Below, piece by piece: positions 47,634-59,219 of a stretch of 64,000 nt of DNA. Position numbers and translations under genes: made by a program. The stretch is from Rosellinia necatrix. Taxonomy: Eukaryota; Ascomycota; Sordariomycetes; Xylariales; Xylariaceae. Positions within the stretch are counted from its first letter, which is position 1. Each line of letters opens with the position of its first letter. The stretch is from assembly GCA_021209875.1 (NCBI GenBank), contig JAGYVD010000005.1:2821001-2885000 (forward strand), in the 5' to 3' direction. The notes under the pieces were generated by a model. It was given only the letters and a program-made list of their open reading frames with translations, was not told the DNA's origin and made no database searches.

Positions 47634-47945
47634 TCACTGGGGCTGATCCTCGGATTTGGTTATATCTGATTCAACTCCCTCCCCGGTTGCTTGCATTTCT
47701 TGCGGATCCTGGGCCTTAGGCGGCGCAATGAGGGCTACGACTTCCAATTCTGCAATATGTATTGCTCCTACGTACTGTATACACCAAGCCGGCAGATGCA
47801 AACATTGTTTATACTGGAAGCACTTGTCGCAAGTCAACTTGAGATTTGAAGTACCAATGAAGCAGCTTTTCTCGCGGGCGCAAAAAGAACACGTCAAACA
47901 TCTACCTAGCAGCGTAAGGTTAATTTGTTCTTGCTCGTGTTGCAA
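47634..47945 (-). other. Cysteine-rich coding fragment without a start codon
   Basis: About 100 open codons on the minus strand with clustered cysteines: CLTCSFCAREKSC, then CDKCFQYKQC. The frame has no ATG and is preceded directly by TGA, so it is either a 3' exon of an unseen gene or a relic. The spacing suggests metal binding. No family is assigned. The 99-codon frame on the opposite strand is treated as its shadow. Confidence 0.3.
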
Positions 47946-48147
47946 TCACTAACTAACTTAGTGTACGTGGGTAAGGACGCAAAGTACCAGCCCCCCATTC
48001 AATTCAATATGGGGCAGCATTAAAGACACATGGATGGCGAGGATGAAGTGATTGATCTATGCGATACCTATTGCGTGTTAATTGCCATGAAATTGTGTTT
48101 TTATCTATTATATGTGCCTAATATACGGTGAGAAACGGGAAAAAAGA

Positions 48148-48219
48148 TGAAGCTGGCCCGATTTGAACGGACAACCTTCGGGACTGGAATCCGACGCGCT
48201 ACCGTTGCGCCACAGCTCC
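48148..48219 (-). tRNA. tRNA-Trp (CCA), intronless
   Basis: Seventy-two bases. Acceptor GGAGCTG pairs with CAGCTTC; the D arm is GCGC/GCGC; the anticodon stem TCGGA/CCCGA closes the loop TTCCAGT, anticodon CCA; T arm GTCCG TTCAAAT CGGGC; discriminator A. The last pair of the anticodon stem is an A31-C39 mismatch and position 32 is T, both unusual. It is the closest match to a normal fungal tRNA-Trp in this pair. Confidence 0.8.
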
Positions 48220-48377
48220 ATGGACGTGCAATTTAACTGGTCGATGCATAAAGCATTGTCAGCATCGGGTGGCTGAAAGCAAAAAAGGAACACAAGGACA
48301 TCAGTTTTATAATTATTATAAAAATATAAAAAATCATAGAATCGTTTTTTCTGCGTAGAAATAACAATATCGTGTAT

Positions 48378-48487
48378 TGAACCCAACCCGATTTGAACGG
48401 ATGACCTTCTGGAGGCAGCTGATGTACTTCACTGTTTGTAAAGTGTCAAACTGGAATCAGATGCTCTAGCCGCTGAGCTATGGGTCC
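48378..48487 (-). tRNA. tRNA-Trp-like (CCA) with a 37-nt intron
   Basis: Acceptor GGACCCA pairs with TGGGTTC; the D arm is GCTC/GAGC; the anticodon half TCTGATTCCAG is followed by a 37-base insertion at the canonical position after base 37, then TCCAGA. T arm ATCCG TTCAAAT CGGGT, discriminator A; mature length 73. Anticodon CCA implies Trp. It shares the T loop and the A31-C39 mismatch of the gene 158 bp away but has a different acceptor stem. It could be an atypical isodecoder or a degenerating copy. Confidence 0.7.
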
Positions 48488-50127
48488 AGTGTTGAAGAAC
48501 TCGGGGTTTATGCCGATCTAAGACCTTGGATCATGCAGCTCGGTGGAGGGGTCTAGCTTAGTGGGCAGGTAAGGATTAGACTCATTTCGGCTTCCCTCGG
48601 AAAGGGCGGTCAGAAACGGCAGAGCCCTTTGGACCTTGGTACCGCCGCAATAAGTCACCAGAGCATTCCGTACACAAAGCCTTTCTGTTCACAACACTGT
48701 TCTAACACTAAGCTCTGTACAACAACAGTAATTAAATGAAATGCAATACCGATCATGGGGCATGGATAAGGAGTTCAGCATCAGTAGTCAATCCATGACG
48801 ATTAGCATAGTAACTAACAAACACTAATCCGCTTACTTGAGTAAGTGTGGTCTAATGGGTTCCTGAATAACTGCTAATCAATTTGAACATAAGTTTTAAT
48901 GTTAACTAGGCAACAAGGACTATCGCGAACTTATCGAAAATACCACATACTTTAGTTCCAGCTGTCACTCAGCTGTCGTATGAAATATTTGACTCCCTTG
49001 GTTCCAACTAACACCAGACAAGACAAACCTGACGAAGGTGCTCGTCTAGCTACATAGGTAGGTACCTATTTAGGTACTTACAGGTGGGTATCAAGTAAGG
49101 TATAGTAACAGGTAAGTACCTACCCGCTGGAAGGGACTGCAGGTGTTAGTTACACTACATGGATTGGGTACTTGTACCTCTTGAGGGCTGGGCAAAGGGT
49201 AATCATCAAAGCTCTGTAAAGCTCTTTCTGCGTGTCTCCAGATTATCTCTCGACGCCATTTGAGGTCGCGGATCAATCGGCTTCGCAGGGTCGCTGTCAA
49301 ATATCCCAAGTGCGACAGCCACTAAGTAGGTGCCAAGGTTAGGTACCCAGCTGCAGCACAATCCCGGAACACAGCCCCGAAAGCTGACGCACGTAAACCG
49401 CACGGCATTGACCTACATGCCTAGACCTACCTACCTAGACCTACCTACCTGGACCTACCTACCTGGACCTACCTACCTGGACCTACCTACCTGGACTAGG
49501 TATCAGCTATATCCATTTTGAGGTCTGACGATATGGAAGGTTGCCTCTTGCAGAACGACCATTGTTTGTTCGGGGTCTTACAAGACTAGTTCCCCAGCCT
49601 AACCCATATGGAATACCTATTTACGTGGCTTCAACTGATCACTCAGTATAAATTAGCACCTGGGAGACATGTTATAGCCTGTCTTGGTGGGGTCCGCGTC
49701 ATTCGTCATTCGTAGTTTGCCGCCGCCGTCGTCTGGTTGCCGCCGTCTGGTGCGTGCTTGTCTTTTACAAGGTGCTAGTTGCCACCTCTTATCCGAGTTT
49801 CATACTCTCATACTCCCATACTCCCATATTCCTATATTCCATATTGTTGAAGCCCGACGCCCCCCCGACGACTGTGATTTTACTGCAGACCCATCGAGTG
49901 TATGGTGTGTCTGAAACATTTATAACTACAGCCAAGGGCTGCGGACATCCGTTTGCTCCCCCTGCCCTTTTTCACCACAGCCAAAGGCCGATTATTGAAC
50001 AGAACGGAGGTACAGAACGAAAGCACAGAACGAGGATACAGAACGAGGCTCGATTATCAACTCAGCCAGCCTCGTCATCCGAAAGCCGAATTTGTTTTAC
50101 GGCCTCGCGCCATACCTCTCACTGGCT
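48488..50127. other. Intergenic between the tRNA-Trp pair and an unknown conserved gene
   Basis: Contains palindromic TAGGTAGG motifs at 49040-49110 and a 14-bp minisatellite at 49423-49497. The segment from about 49700 is probably promoter and 5' UTR of the gene at 50128. No other gene is supported. Confidence 0.55.
49423..49497 (+). repeat. 14-bp minisatellite (CTACCTACCTGGAC)
   Basis: Five near-identical tandem copies of a 14-bp unit built from CTAC/CTGG blocks (first copies with TAGAC, later ones TGGAC). It appears to be an expanded version of the intergenic ACCT motif. Confidence 0.9.
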
Positions 50128-51860
50128 ATGAGTGAGTATGTCGAGGCACGGTCTTTGGCCGCTTTAAATCAGCTTGCCGCCAACCCTCCTCAATACCCGA
50201 CCAAACCAAACGAAGTAAAGCAAGATCCGCTCACCCTTTACATCTCCAGAGTCCCTGGTACAAGGGGTACGTGTGCAGAGCTAGACAATTACTGCAACCG
50301 CGCCTAACTGATTCCACAGATGTCATTTTATCGACCTTGAAGCCACAGATCAAGAATGTAACTGCAGAGGATGTTTCCAGTTCGCTGTACTATGTACATT
50401 TTCAGACACCCGAGGACGAACCCTTGGTACCTCTGAACCACCCCAGGCAGCCTGTTTCTCCCAGATCGAGCGGAGAGACCCCAAGGCCACGAATTCATCG
50501 AAAACCCTTGCCGAAAACGGCGGGTCAGCCTACGTCCGGGATTACGCCCACCTCACCGGCAGCTCCCTCAGGGAGGGAAAACGGGGCGGCTGGCCATCGC
50601 ATTCCGCTCAGTCCTCGGTCGCCCCTCGCCGACGTGGCCGAAGGTAACACCCCGCCACTGCCTACCGTACCTCGTCCGCCTCCCTATGAACTGCCCCATC
50701 TCGAGGATCGACCGCCACCCCTTCCCGTCCGTCCAAGAAATAACCATTCCCCCCCTGACATAACCGACGCGCCCTATTCAACCTTTGACCCTACCGTAGG
50801 CGCCCATGCCATGTCCACAAAGCGACGGGTGTTCACGCCTTTCTCTTTAACGCTAATCCGGAGAGACCCCAGCTCGGGGCAACAATGGAACGTTGGCAAA
50901 ATCGCGTCTTTCCAGCTTGAAAATCCCGATCTTATCGATGACGAAAAACGTCACCAGCCATCCCCCTCGATTCAGGTTCATCTAGAGACGTCGGGGTATG
51001 CTAAATTCCGTGGCATGCCGGCAGGAGCCGAGGTGGGTTTGCGGGGGAGTCTTGATTTGCGGCCGGGTAGCTCGTCATCAACAGCTAGGCAGTTCCCTAG
51101 CATTCTAACAAGTATGCCTGCATCGGGCGCATTCGAGCGCCAGGTGAAGATGATGTATTCGCCATCTTTTACGGCTGCATTTCGAAAACATTTCCGAAGT
51201 CGAAGTTCAGTAGATGAAGGTCGGCCCACTTCCCCTATTAAACGTCCCGGCCATGGCCGAGAGGACAGTCAAATATCGTTGGGGTCTTTTGGGGGGGATT
51301 TTGATGGTGGCGACGCCCCAATTATCACACAGCCCGCTCCCGGTCTTAAGCCCAGGGGCTACGTCTTTTACAGCCCTTGGAATGGGCGTTGCGAGTTTAT
51401 GACAGGGAAGGCTGGACGCACGCTGAAATGTAGACATGTTCTACCATCTTACGGAGGAGGGGTCTACAATCCACTGGTTGAAGGATCTGACCTCGAGCAC
51501 GGAGACGAGAGGGCGGATAGCGCGCGTCCCATCAGCGAGTTGCGGTTTAATCTCCCAAGCAATGAGCTGCTGACGGATAAAAAATCAATAGAAGGTGGCG
51601 CGAGAGCAAGAGACCAGATACAGAGCCAGTTTAACAAGATGGTGGCGAAGGCACAGGGCTTGGAGGATAGTGACGATGGAGAGTCATACCTTGACCTCAG
51701 CCTCGGCCGGGAGAAAGCAGGCGGGGGAAATAGGGGTAAGCGGGCGAAAATGGGCAAGCTCATCATTTTAGATGAAGGCCTCAAGATGCTTGATCTCGCA
51801 GTTGCTGCGAACGTGGGGATATGGTGGACTACATGGGAGCGGACCTTTGAGTCCTCCTAG
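50128..51860 (+). CDS. Conserved fungal protein of unknown function
   Basis: Two exons, 50128-50266 and 50320-51860, joined in phase (VPGTR|DVILSTLKPQIKNV) across a 53-bp intron with a CTAACTGA branch; 559 residues. The N-terminus MSEYVEARSLAALNQLAANP is helical; a Pro-rich linker follows (PRPPPYELPHLEDRPPPLPV). The C-terminal part looks folded and conserved: RRVFTPFSLTLIRRDP, QQWNVGKIASFQLE, GYVFYSPWNGRCEFMTGKAG and TLKCRHVLPSYGGG. The protein ends with a basic/hydrophobic block (LDLAVAANVGIWWTTWERTF). I recognise this as the kind of single-copy protein seen across Pezizomycotina but cannot name a function. No signal peptide. Start chosen at the Met of MSEYVEAR, which opens the helical region; a Met 12 codons upstream would add a hydrophobic stretch. 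Confidence 0.8.
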
Positions 51861-52410
51861 GTAGCGGTTGGGTTCTCTGTGAAGTTGAGATGAGGAATAT
51901 CCGAACCCATGGCGACATGCTGTGCCGTATGGCTTGCGGTAGTGCAAGCGAATATCATCTAACCCATGGATCAATACCGATACCTGTTATACGGTGACCG
52001 TGTTGGGGGCTAAACTAAGTGAATCCATCCCCCTCTCCTACCCATACGGCAGCACTTTTCCTTTAGTGGCCCTGCGCTCTAATTCTATATCTAAGACATG
52101 CTCAGAGACAGCGGCCGGATTTGCCGGCCACTTTGATCGGGCTGTCCGAGATGCGATAATCACAGACTACCTATTGTTCCTAATAAGCAGAAGTGAGGCG
52201 CTCCGCGATATATGCATATATGTAAAAAAAAAATTCATTTATCGTGAATAGCAAAACCAGCCACAGTAATCAGCCGAAAAGCCACAGCAAGCTCTCTGGA
52301 GTTAACCACCTACCTTGGTACCTAGCAGCTCTCTAACTCCCAGCTAGGACAAGGTAAAAGCCGAGGGCGAACAACACCACCCGCAGAGCAATCGACGGCG
52401 CGGGGGACAG
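51861..52410. other. Intergenic, 3' region of unknown gene and promoter of small membrane protein
   Basis: No supported ORF or RNA. An A-run lies near 52226. Confidence 0.6.
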
Positions 52411-53003
52411 ATGTTTGCCACGCTCGCAAGACGAATGGCCACGGCCAATCCGCCGCCGCCGCCGCCGACGACGACGACAACGACGACGGCTACCTACGCA
52501 TCAAGCCGGCATAGGCCGAAGAAGGTGTGGCCGCCCGACTTCTCGAAGCTCTCGGAGGCGGAGCAGTTCAGGTTCGAGAAGCGGTACAAACGCCGCGTCA
52601 AGCTAGCGTCGGCGCGGCCGCGCTGGGACAGATACGTGAAGCTGGCCCAGCTGGGGACCGTGACGTGTGAGTTCTTTCGCGGGCCGGCGCGGCCGGGATC
52701 GGGGACGCCCGACACGCTGAGCCCAGCCCCGGCCGGACGCACGGAGCAGGCACGCTGACAATTATCGGGTTTTCTTAAGTTGTGATCGTGTATTCGGTGT
52801 TGTTCATGGATTGGAATTCGGATAGCAAGCCTTTCGAGGGGGTATGTGTTCCCCACCCGGTACCTGGATGGGACGGCCGGCTGGAGGTAACGGGAAACTA
52901 ACTTGGGATACAGGTCCGAAGCAGATTCTGGGGCTTCTTTTCACCAAGGGAACGACCTGTGCGGCAGTCGCCCGATCTCCCAACAACAGCAGACGAGAAA
53001 TAA
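52411..53003 (+). CDS. Small single-pass membrane protein, conserved fungal type
   Basis: Three exons, 52411-52666, 52780-52841 and 52914-53003, join in phase to 135 residues. The N-terminus is Ala/Pro/Thr-rich with a (Pro)6(Thr)7 run and could be a mitochondrial presequence (MFATLARRMATA). A basic block follows (KKVWPPDFSKLSEAEQFRFE, then KRYKRRVKLASARPRWDRYV). The second exon completes one membrane helix (TVTFVIVYSVLFMDW). The tail is short and ends TTADEK. The WPPDFSKL...RFEKRYKRR pattern looks like a conserved small fungal protein; I cannot name it. Introns have GTGAGT and GTATGT donors and CTGAC/CTAAC branches. Inner mitochondrial or ER membrane location is a guess. It converges with APS3, 234 bp away. 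Confidence 0.72.
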
Positions 53004-53237
53004 AGAGATGCATTGCACACTACCCACCCCTCACATCTCGGATCGCATTGGCTGGAGTTACGGACTTGTTGAGATACCATATGATATTATAAAGTGAATG
53101 TGTATACCGAAAGCGCCAGGAGGATGCCCCTTCTTTCTAGGACACGTGTGTCTCGCATTGTGCCAAAGTGCCCACCTTCCAAGAAACGCCGCTGAATGCC
53201 GTGATGATACCCTGCACCGCGATGCGGTGCAAATTAC

Positions 53238-53929
53238 CTACCTACCTGGCCAAACGAAATTCCCACCCATACCTAAACCGGCCCCCAGACCCGTACCTCT
53301 CGACTCGTTCACGGGCCTCTTGGCAACGGTGCCCTGGGCTTTGACGCCGGCGACGATGCGGTCGAGGTTGGTCTCGATGACGACGCCGCCGACGATCATC
53401 TCGCTCAGGGCCGCGTGGAGGGTCTCGAAATTGAAGATGAGGTCCAGCTCGCAGACGTTCTCGAACAGCTTGTCCAGCGCCTCGACGTACACCTGGATGA
53501 GGTCCAGCAGCGCCAGGGGCGACTCGGTGGACGTCGAGATGACGATAAAGTACAGGGTCGCGTAGTTCCGGTATGTCACGAGCGAGGGGACGTCGTTGTG
53601 CTGCTCGGAGGAGGACTGCGACGTGCCGGAGGCGGCGAGGAGGGGGGGCAGCGGGAGGAAGTTGCACGCGCCGCTCGGTCGGTTCGACACGAGCGCGAAG
53701 ATCTCGGAGAGCAGGCGCTGCTGGATGCTCGTTTCCTGGGGCGGTGTCATATCATGTCAGAAGGTGGGCCAATGCGACGGCTCAGGCGATTCCGGGGCAG
53801 CCAGCATTAGATCGGCCCTCCGTCCAACCCCCCTCAACCCCCCAGATGGGTTTCACGTACTAGCTGGGTGTAGAATTTAGTCAGACGAGGCTGACCTTGG
53901 CCGTTGAAGACCAAGACCGCGTTTATCAT
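53238..53929 (-). CDS. APS3: AP-3 adaptor complex small (sigma) subunit
   Basis: Sigma subunit of AP-3, the coat adaptor that sorts cargo from Golgi/endosome to the vacuole. Exon 1 is 53929-53861 (MINAVLVFNGQGQPRLTKFY, TQL) and exon 2 is 53735-53238 (ETSIQQRLLSEIFALVSNRP...). Phase 0; 188 residues. Conserved blocks include NFLPLPPLLA, RNYATLYFIVISTSTESPLA, LDLIQVYVEALDKLFENVCE, LDLIFNFETLHAALSEMIVG and GVVIETNLDRIV. The Gly/Arg-rich tail ends FVWPGR. Length fits the family plus a fungal tail. Confidence 0.95.
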
Positions 53930-54556
53930 GACGAGAGATGATTTTCGACGGACATGGGTGGATTTCTGGCGTGCGCTGTGATCTCCTTCGCCCGTCGCAA
54001 AATACTGCTTCTGCGGCGGCGCCTGGATAAGACTTGGAGAGATCTGCCCTCAGATGCGGTCCGGCCGTGGGGCAAATATGGTTGGTGCTAAACCCAGGGT
54101 AGTTTAATGACATAATCCTCAAAGTGCCCTGCAGAAGGACGGTGTAGAGTGGTGGCTGTGCTTGCTGCTGCTGTCCAGAACCTTGTGCAATCGGTTTCGG
54201 GCGGTGCACGAGCCACCCTCCGGCCATATGCTGACTCCGAGATTGGACAGGGCCGACATTTGGTATACCTACCTACCTAGGTACACTTGCCTTAGCTCCA
54301 AGTTGGTACCGAGCTAACTGTACCTTACTGTCTCCAAGTGCCCAGGTATGCACACTACATACACTACCTATATTAGGTATCTTTCAGACACCTAGATTAG
54401 ACGTTAATACTACTACTACTATATTAGGTATCTACAGGTAGTTTGGTATCGCTTGCGGGGATTGGACACCACCTGCTGTGTGTCTGGCTACCTAGGTACC
54501 TACCTAGTAGTTTAGGTAGTAGGCAGTGTAGGTAGTGTACTTGTCTATCACGACAG
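53930..54556. other. Divergent intergenic region between APS3 and the bZIP gene
   Basis: Holds promoters of both genes. ACCTAGGT-type palindromic motifs are dense at 54260-54535, up to the predicted bZIP gene. Confidence 0.6.
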
Positions 54557-55815
54557 GTGCACCGACAGGCGCGGATCCCGCAAGCCACCCAAGGTGGTGT
54601 TGGCCCGACAAGCACAAAACGCCGCCGTCTCCCCTCCCCTCGTCCTCCTTTCTTCCCTTCCCTCCCCAACCACATCCTTGGGAACCTACCCAACACACCA
54701 AATTCTCTCGCCGTTCGAGAGAAGGAGCGGCGTCACCGAGCAATTACCCTACCTTGTTCAGATAGTTTTCACCCGGCCTCGCAAGGAGGCCATCCTACCA
54801 TATCATCATGGCTTCAATCACCGCTTTCGCAGCATACACCACCAGACAAAGCGAGTTCGCGCTCTGCCCACCGTGTCAGCCCGCTATCGCCCTCCAGCCA
54901 ACCTAATTACCACTTGGACTGGCAGAGCTCCGCGTTCGAGCCCGGCGCGGACCTCTTCCAGTCCTTCGGGGGCGATCCTGCGTCCGTCGCGCCCCTGACG
55001 AGTGATTGGCTGTACGGATACGGACTCGGCGACGGGAGCTCGAGCGGAGGCAACTCGAGTGGGGGCGAAGGGGACGGGATTTTGGACGGAGGACTAAACC
55101 TGGGGATAGACTGGTCGTCGCTTGCCGACTTGGGTTCGTCACACGAGACGACGCCCATCCTGGGAAGCGCCGTGTCGCCCGCGAGCCTAGATGGTGAGTC
55201 ATGCATATAACTACATACGCCCACCTTCCTCCTGTCTATCCAGATATCTATCTACCCTTCCATCCGCCCTTTCATCCACCCTTTCATCCACCCTTCCATT
55301 CACCCTTCCATCCATGGCTTCGGTAGTCATGGGTTACCCCTCGAGTTCCTCCTGCCTGCTACCTCTTACTCGCCCCGGTCCGGGTCCACACCCAGGCTAA
55401 CAATATTATCTCCCGCCACCCAGACCTCCTACCCTCTGAGGATTCAACCTTTCTCTTTAACTCCTTACCTGTTTCGACCATGCCATCGGCAACTTCAATG
55501 CCTGCCAGCCAACCTGACCCTTATTCCATGTCACCCCCGTCAATCCATTATGATCAAGCTCCACTCGCCACATCAGGGAAACGCCGCACTCCTCCTGTCG
55601 ACCACGTCACCGCACTGAAACGCCAACGGAACAACGTTGCGGCTCGCAAGTACCGTCAGAAGCGGATTGACCGTATCAACGAACTCGAGTTGGAGCTTGA
55701 TGAAGTGAAGCAGGAACGGGACGACCTGAAGATTCGCCTCGCGCGTCAGGAGGCCGAGGCAGCCGCCCTCAGGACCATGTTGCAGATGAAATCTGGAGAA
55801 GGCCAGAAAAGTTAG
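54557..55815 (+). CDS. bZIP transcription factor
   Basis: Basic leucine-zipper regulator. Exon 2 (55424-55815) is clear: DLLPSEDSTFLFNSLPVSTM leads to the basic region KRQRNNVAARKYRQKR (matching N-x7-R with Tyr in the second-last position) and a zipper with Leu heptads (INELELELDEVKQERDDLKI, RLARQEAEAAALRTML). Exon 1 ends at 55193 (ASLD|G) and contains a Trp/Asp-rich acidic region (YHLDWQSSAFEPGADLFQSF and NLGIDWSSLADLG), a likely activation segment. Exon joining is in phase. The N-terminus is uncertain: the only in-frame Met is at 54557, but another ATG at 54808 (MASITAFAAY...) in a different frame has good context and may mark the true start, if an unseen splice corrects the frame. The overall architecture resembles CPC1/GCN4-like amino-acid-control factors, but the subfamily is not assigned. 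Confidence 0.8.
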
Positions 55816-58800
55816 CCTGCCTATTTAGACGGATCTCTAGGAATGTTGGGTAGCGTGAATTTGAAACTTGTTTGCTCTCAGACGATGTCGGCTCGTTGTT
55901 TCTTCTCATTGTGATAAATCGTGGTTGTGTTCATCGATGTAGGGAACGCCTTGTCATCATATCGTGTTGATCTCACCCATAGGTTTTGACATCCCCATCC
56001 CGGAATGTAGGCTTGGCAAACTCACCGCACTCTTCGATTCAACCCGGACCTCATAGAAAGGACAGTGGCGTCACGATATCGCTCTACACACCACACTACG
56101 AGACATCACCAGCTTCACTCTTGCTTTTACACTTATATAGGGACGTTTCTTACATCTCATGATGGCTCATTTCACATCACAACTCGACATGTATGATATC
56201 ATCTCGTCTGCCTACTCTATATGCCATCGTTGCCTTACGTTCTACCCCTACTACCAAGACATTTGCTATATTTACTCCACTACACTCCGGATGTCCTGGA
56301 GTTTGTAAAGATGAGAGTTTGAGGATGCCCGGGCATAAGCATGCAAGGGGCCTCATTTCAATGGTTGATAGAGTGCGAACACCCACACATGGCCTGTATC
56401 GTTGTCTATCTCAGCTATCTAACTCGTGCATCAACTGGTGCATCATACCTGCGGACAAAGCTCAGGACGTCACCCCCACCCGAGTATGGAGTAGAACATG
56501 ATTGGCCAAGCGATGCGATGAGTGAGAATGATTCATAGCCCCACTTACCCCGCTGGGGCGAGAGTAGGGTATCATTGTCCAATAGACGCTTTGGCATGCC
56601 AGCTGAGCCACGATGATTCATTTCTTGGCGGTTTTCTTACCCGCAGGCTGCATCACTAGCCCGTACTACTGGCGTCTTAGCGACCCTCTGCATGATGCAG
56701 ATCCGTCCCAACTCAATGTTTTCTGGTATATTGCCGAATCTGGATTGTTGCACGACATTCGTCGAAAATACGTCGTATTCCATTACGTGCGATAAATTTT
56801 TAATTTTTTTTTAATTTTTTTTTTGGTCACTCCCGAGCGAGATTAGGGACGAGCGATTGGTACCTAGGTAAGTGTAGACCGGTAATTAGGTAGTTACACA
56901 TTTTGTTTATTCACTTGTGGGAGAATATTCACACGATCAATCCAATTTGGAAACAGAACAAACAAGGCAAATACCTAGAATACGCATAGAGCATACATGT
57001 GTGACAGGTTTGGTTTATCAAATGCCACTAGATTCGTTCCTGTCTGTATATAATTGCTGTGACACCCGTCGTCGGTTTGGAAAGGGACAATGAGCTTCCT
57101 ATGACGCCAAGACGAATCGATTGTCCCCTCCATCGTCGAACACGCTTCTCACTTCTGCTTACAAACTTGTCGAAATCCGCAGACCCCCGCCAGGTTCGTC
57201 ATCGACTTCGGCAGCCCTTATGAAGGCGAAATATCACGAATGGGTACGTCAAACAATACACTTTGGGGGGTGGGTACGCGGTCAAGAGGGATGCTGGCAC
57301 GCAATCCGCCGCGTCTCGCCTCAGGTAGGAGAATGGTATCCTAGGAATGGCAGCGATTCGGAAATTGGCTAAGTAAGATTCTCTGGTAATAAATCAGCGG
57401 TCTGACTGTCTTCGCCTGAAATAGGATATTAAGGGCTTAAGCTTTCCTTGTAATTGGGGCTAAGTTTGATATGGCATATTCCCATATTACAAAGCTTAAA
57501 AATCTCTGTTCTTGGTGCTTCTCGTGTGACTCTAACGGATATCACCGAAAGATTCCCCCCAGCAAGACTGCGGAGAGCTACTGACATCCGGCACTTGTAG
57601 TTTGCATTTGGCTGGAATGGAAAATTGCCCAATATCTTTCCTCTCTGATTTGTACCAAAGGACGTATACGGCTCCATATGCCAGCTAGATAAGTCATATA
57701 ACGTGCCACTAGCTACACTTTACAGTATATACCTAGTAGAACATTAGTATGTAGAAGGCCCTAGGATCTCTGGTTTCCATCCCATGTGTCGATTACGCCA
57801 ACTTGTATCAAGGAAGACGGTTAACAGGGTGCATTTTCCTCTTAAGGCATTATATGATATTGAATAGGATGTATGAACAGAACCCCACTTTAAGACCGCT
57901 ACCAAGACGACTCCATCCCAGCTCATTGGGTAGTACAGTGTACTAGGTTGCAATTCTAGGGGCTTCACGTTGTACGTGGCGTGGCGAACTGTCTCGCTGT
58001 CAAACGTTACTAGGCGTGTTACACAATGGGTTTAGGTATCATCTTATAGCCTCGAAAAGTGCCTTCTAGGACTGCCGTACTGTAAAAGCTTTCGGTAATC
58101 TTGTAGGAATTGGTGTAGTGCCTTATTTCGCCATTTTCAGAGTGACCAAGCGCAGCGGGAGACTCTATAATAATGCTGGACGACGAATCTCTTAGCCGCA
58201 AAGGGACTCGATCGCCTTGAAGAAATACTGGAAGAACTTTCAACGCCTTTGGAAAGCTTAGATAGCATGTGTATTAGTGGAAGGTACATGAACTAGTGTC
58301 GGTTGCTTCCCCGGACATCCCTGAGTAGTAGTAGTGATGAAGGTCACATGAGCATTGCAGGCACCTCTAAGTGTTGGATTATTGGTATTTAGGCATATAA
58401 GCACCTCACCTATCAGCGAAGTAGGCAAGCGGAAATAACGTCCTAGGTCTCAATATCCTGACCTGCTGTATAATGCCAGGAAATTGGTTTCCAGGCGCTA
58501 TCCGTTCAAATACAAGCATAGAAATGCCTTACATAAACCGTTTTATGAACTATAGATCCGGTGCATGCGACCTTCTCTTCCACCCAAACCTGGCAGGAAT
58601 GAGCCAAGAATGTAGCCCAAGTACTGAAATTCTACTAAGTAGCCATTGGTAATAGCTCCTGCTTTGTTTCATAGACTTCTCTAATCGTCTGTCTGCCTTG
58701 GTATTAACGCATATATAGTCCATATTTATAGCATTGATATGAAACAGTTTCTTTCCTACGCTCAGACCATTTTTCGGTGTGATCAATACCTAAAAGAGAT

Positions 58801-59219
58801 AGTTGACATGACTTCGAAAGTGCGCTTGAAGCTAGACAGAGAAAATATCAAACAGACAGACTGACTATGTTTCGCTAAGATGTCACCCCGAGTGTAATCA
58901 ATATATCAATCAGGAGGTTTCGACGTCAATGCTCCAACTTAAGACAGAGTCTATAACTGTCACCTGGGCATATATGTATATTGTCTTTAGTCTAACAGTA
59001 GTGAACAGGTCATTTTTGCCCCTGACGAGATAGATTTCCTGCCACCCCGGCCGAGCGAGGCCAATGTCTCGCCTCCTTCTCGGCCTCCATGTCTCACCCG
59101 CCCCCGCATGGAGTTTTTTTGGTGAAAAAAAAAAACGGTGCGGATCAACCTCGACCGACAGACAGAGACAGCTTGAACCACACCCCCCCCCTTTCTTCTC
59201 ATAGTTCCCCTTTAACCCC
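55816..59219. other. Gene-poor region with a possible decayed gene
   Basis: About 3.4 kb between the bZIP and UCH genes. The first part is the bZIP 3' region. From about 57430 to 58800 the minus strand carries several adjacent open frames with protein-like composition interrupted by stops and frame changes (for example KWSERRKETVSYQCYKYG and ALGHSENGEIRHYTNSYKI), suggesting a decayed coding sequence. No family was recognised. Runs of T near 56810 and A near 59125 are simple repeats. No tRNA or 5S rRNA seen. Confidence 0.4.
57429..58800 (-). pseudogene. Possible decayed coding sequence, unknown family
   Basis: Successive minus-strand frames read like protein but are broken by stops: near 58795 GIDHTEKWSERRKETVSYQC then a TAA after about 30 codons; 58019-58243 FLQGDRVPLRLRDSSSSIII; 57744-57968; 57429-57677 PFQPNANYKCRMSVALRS. 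No single splice model restores them. The low certainty reflects that AT-rich intergenic DNA can mimic this. Confidence 0.25.
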
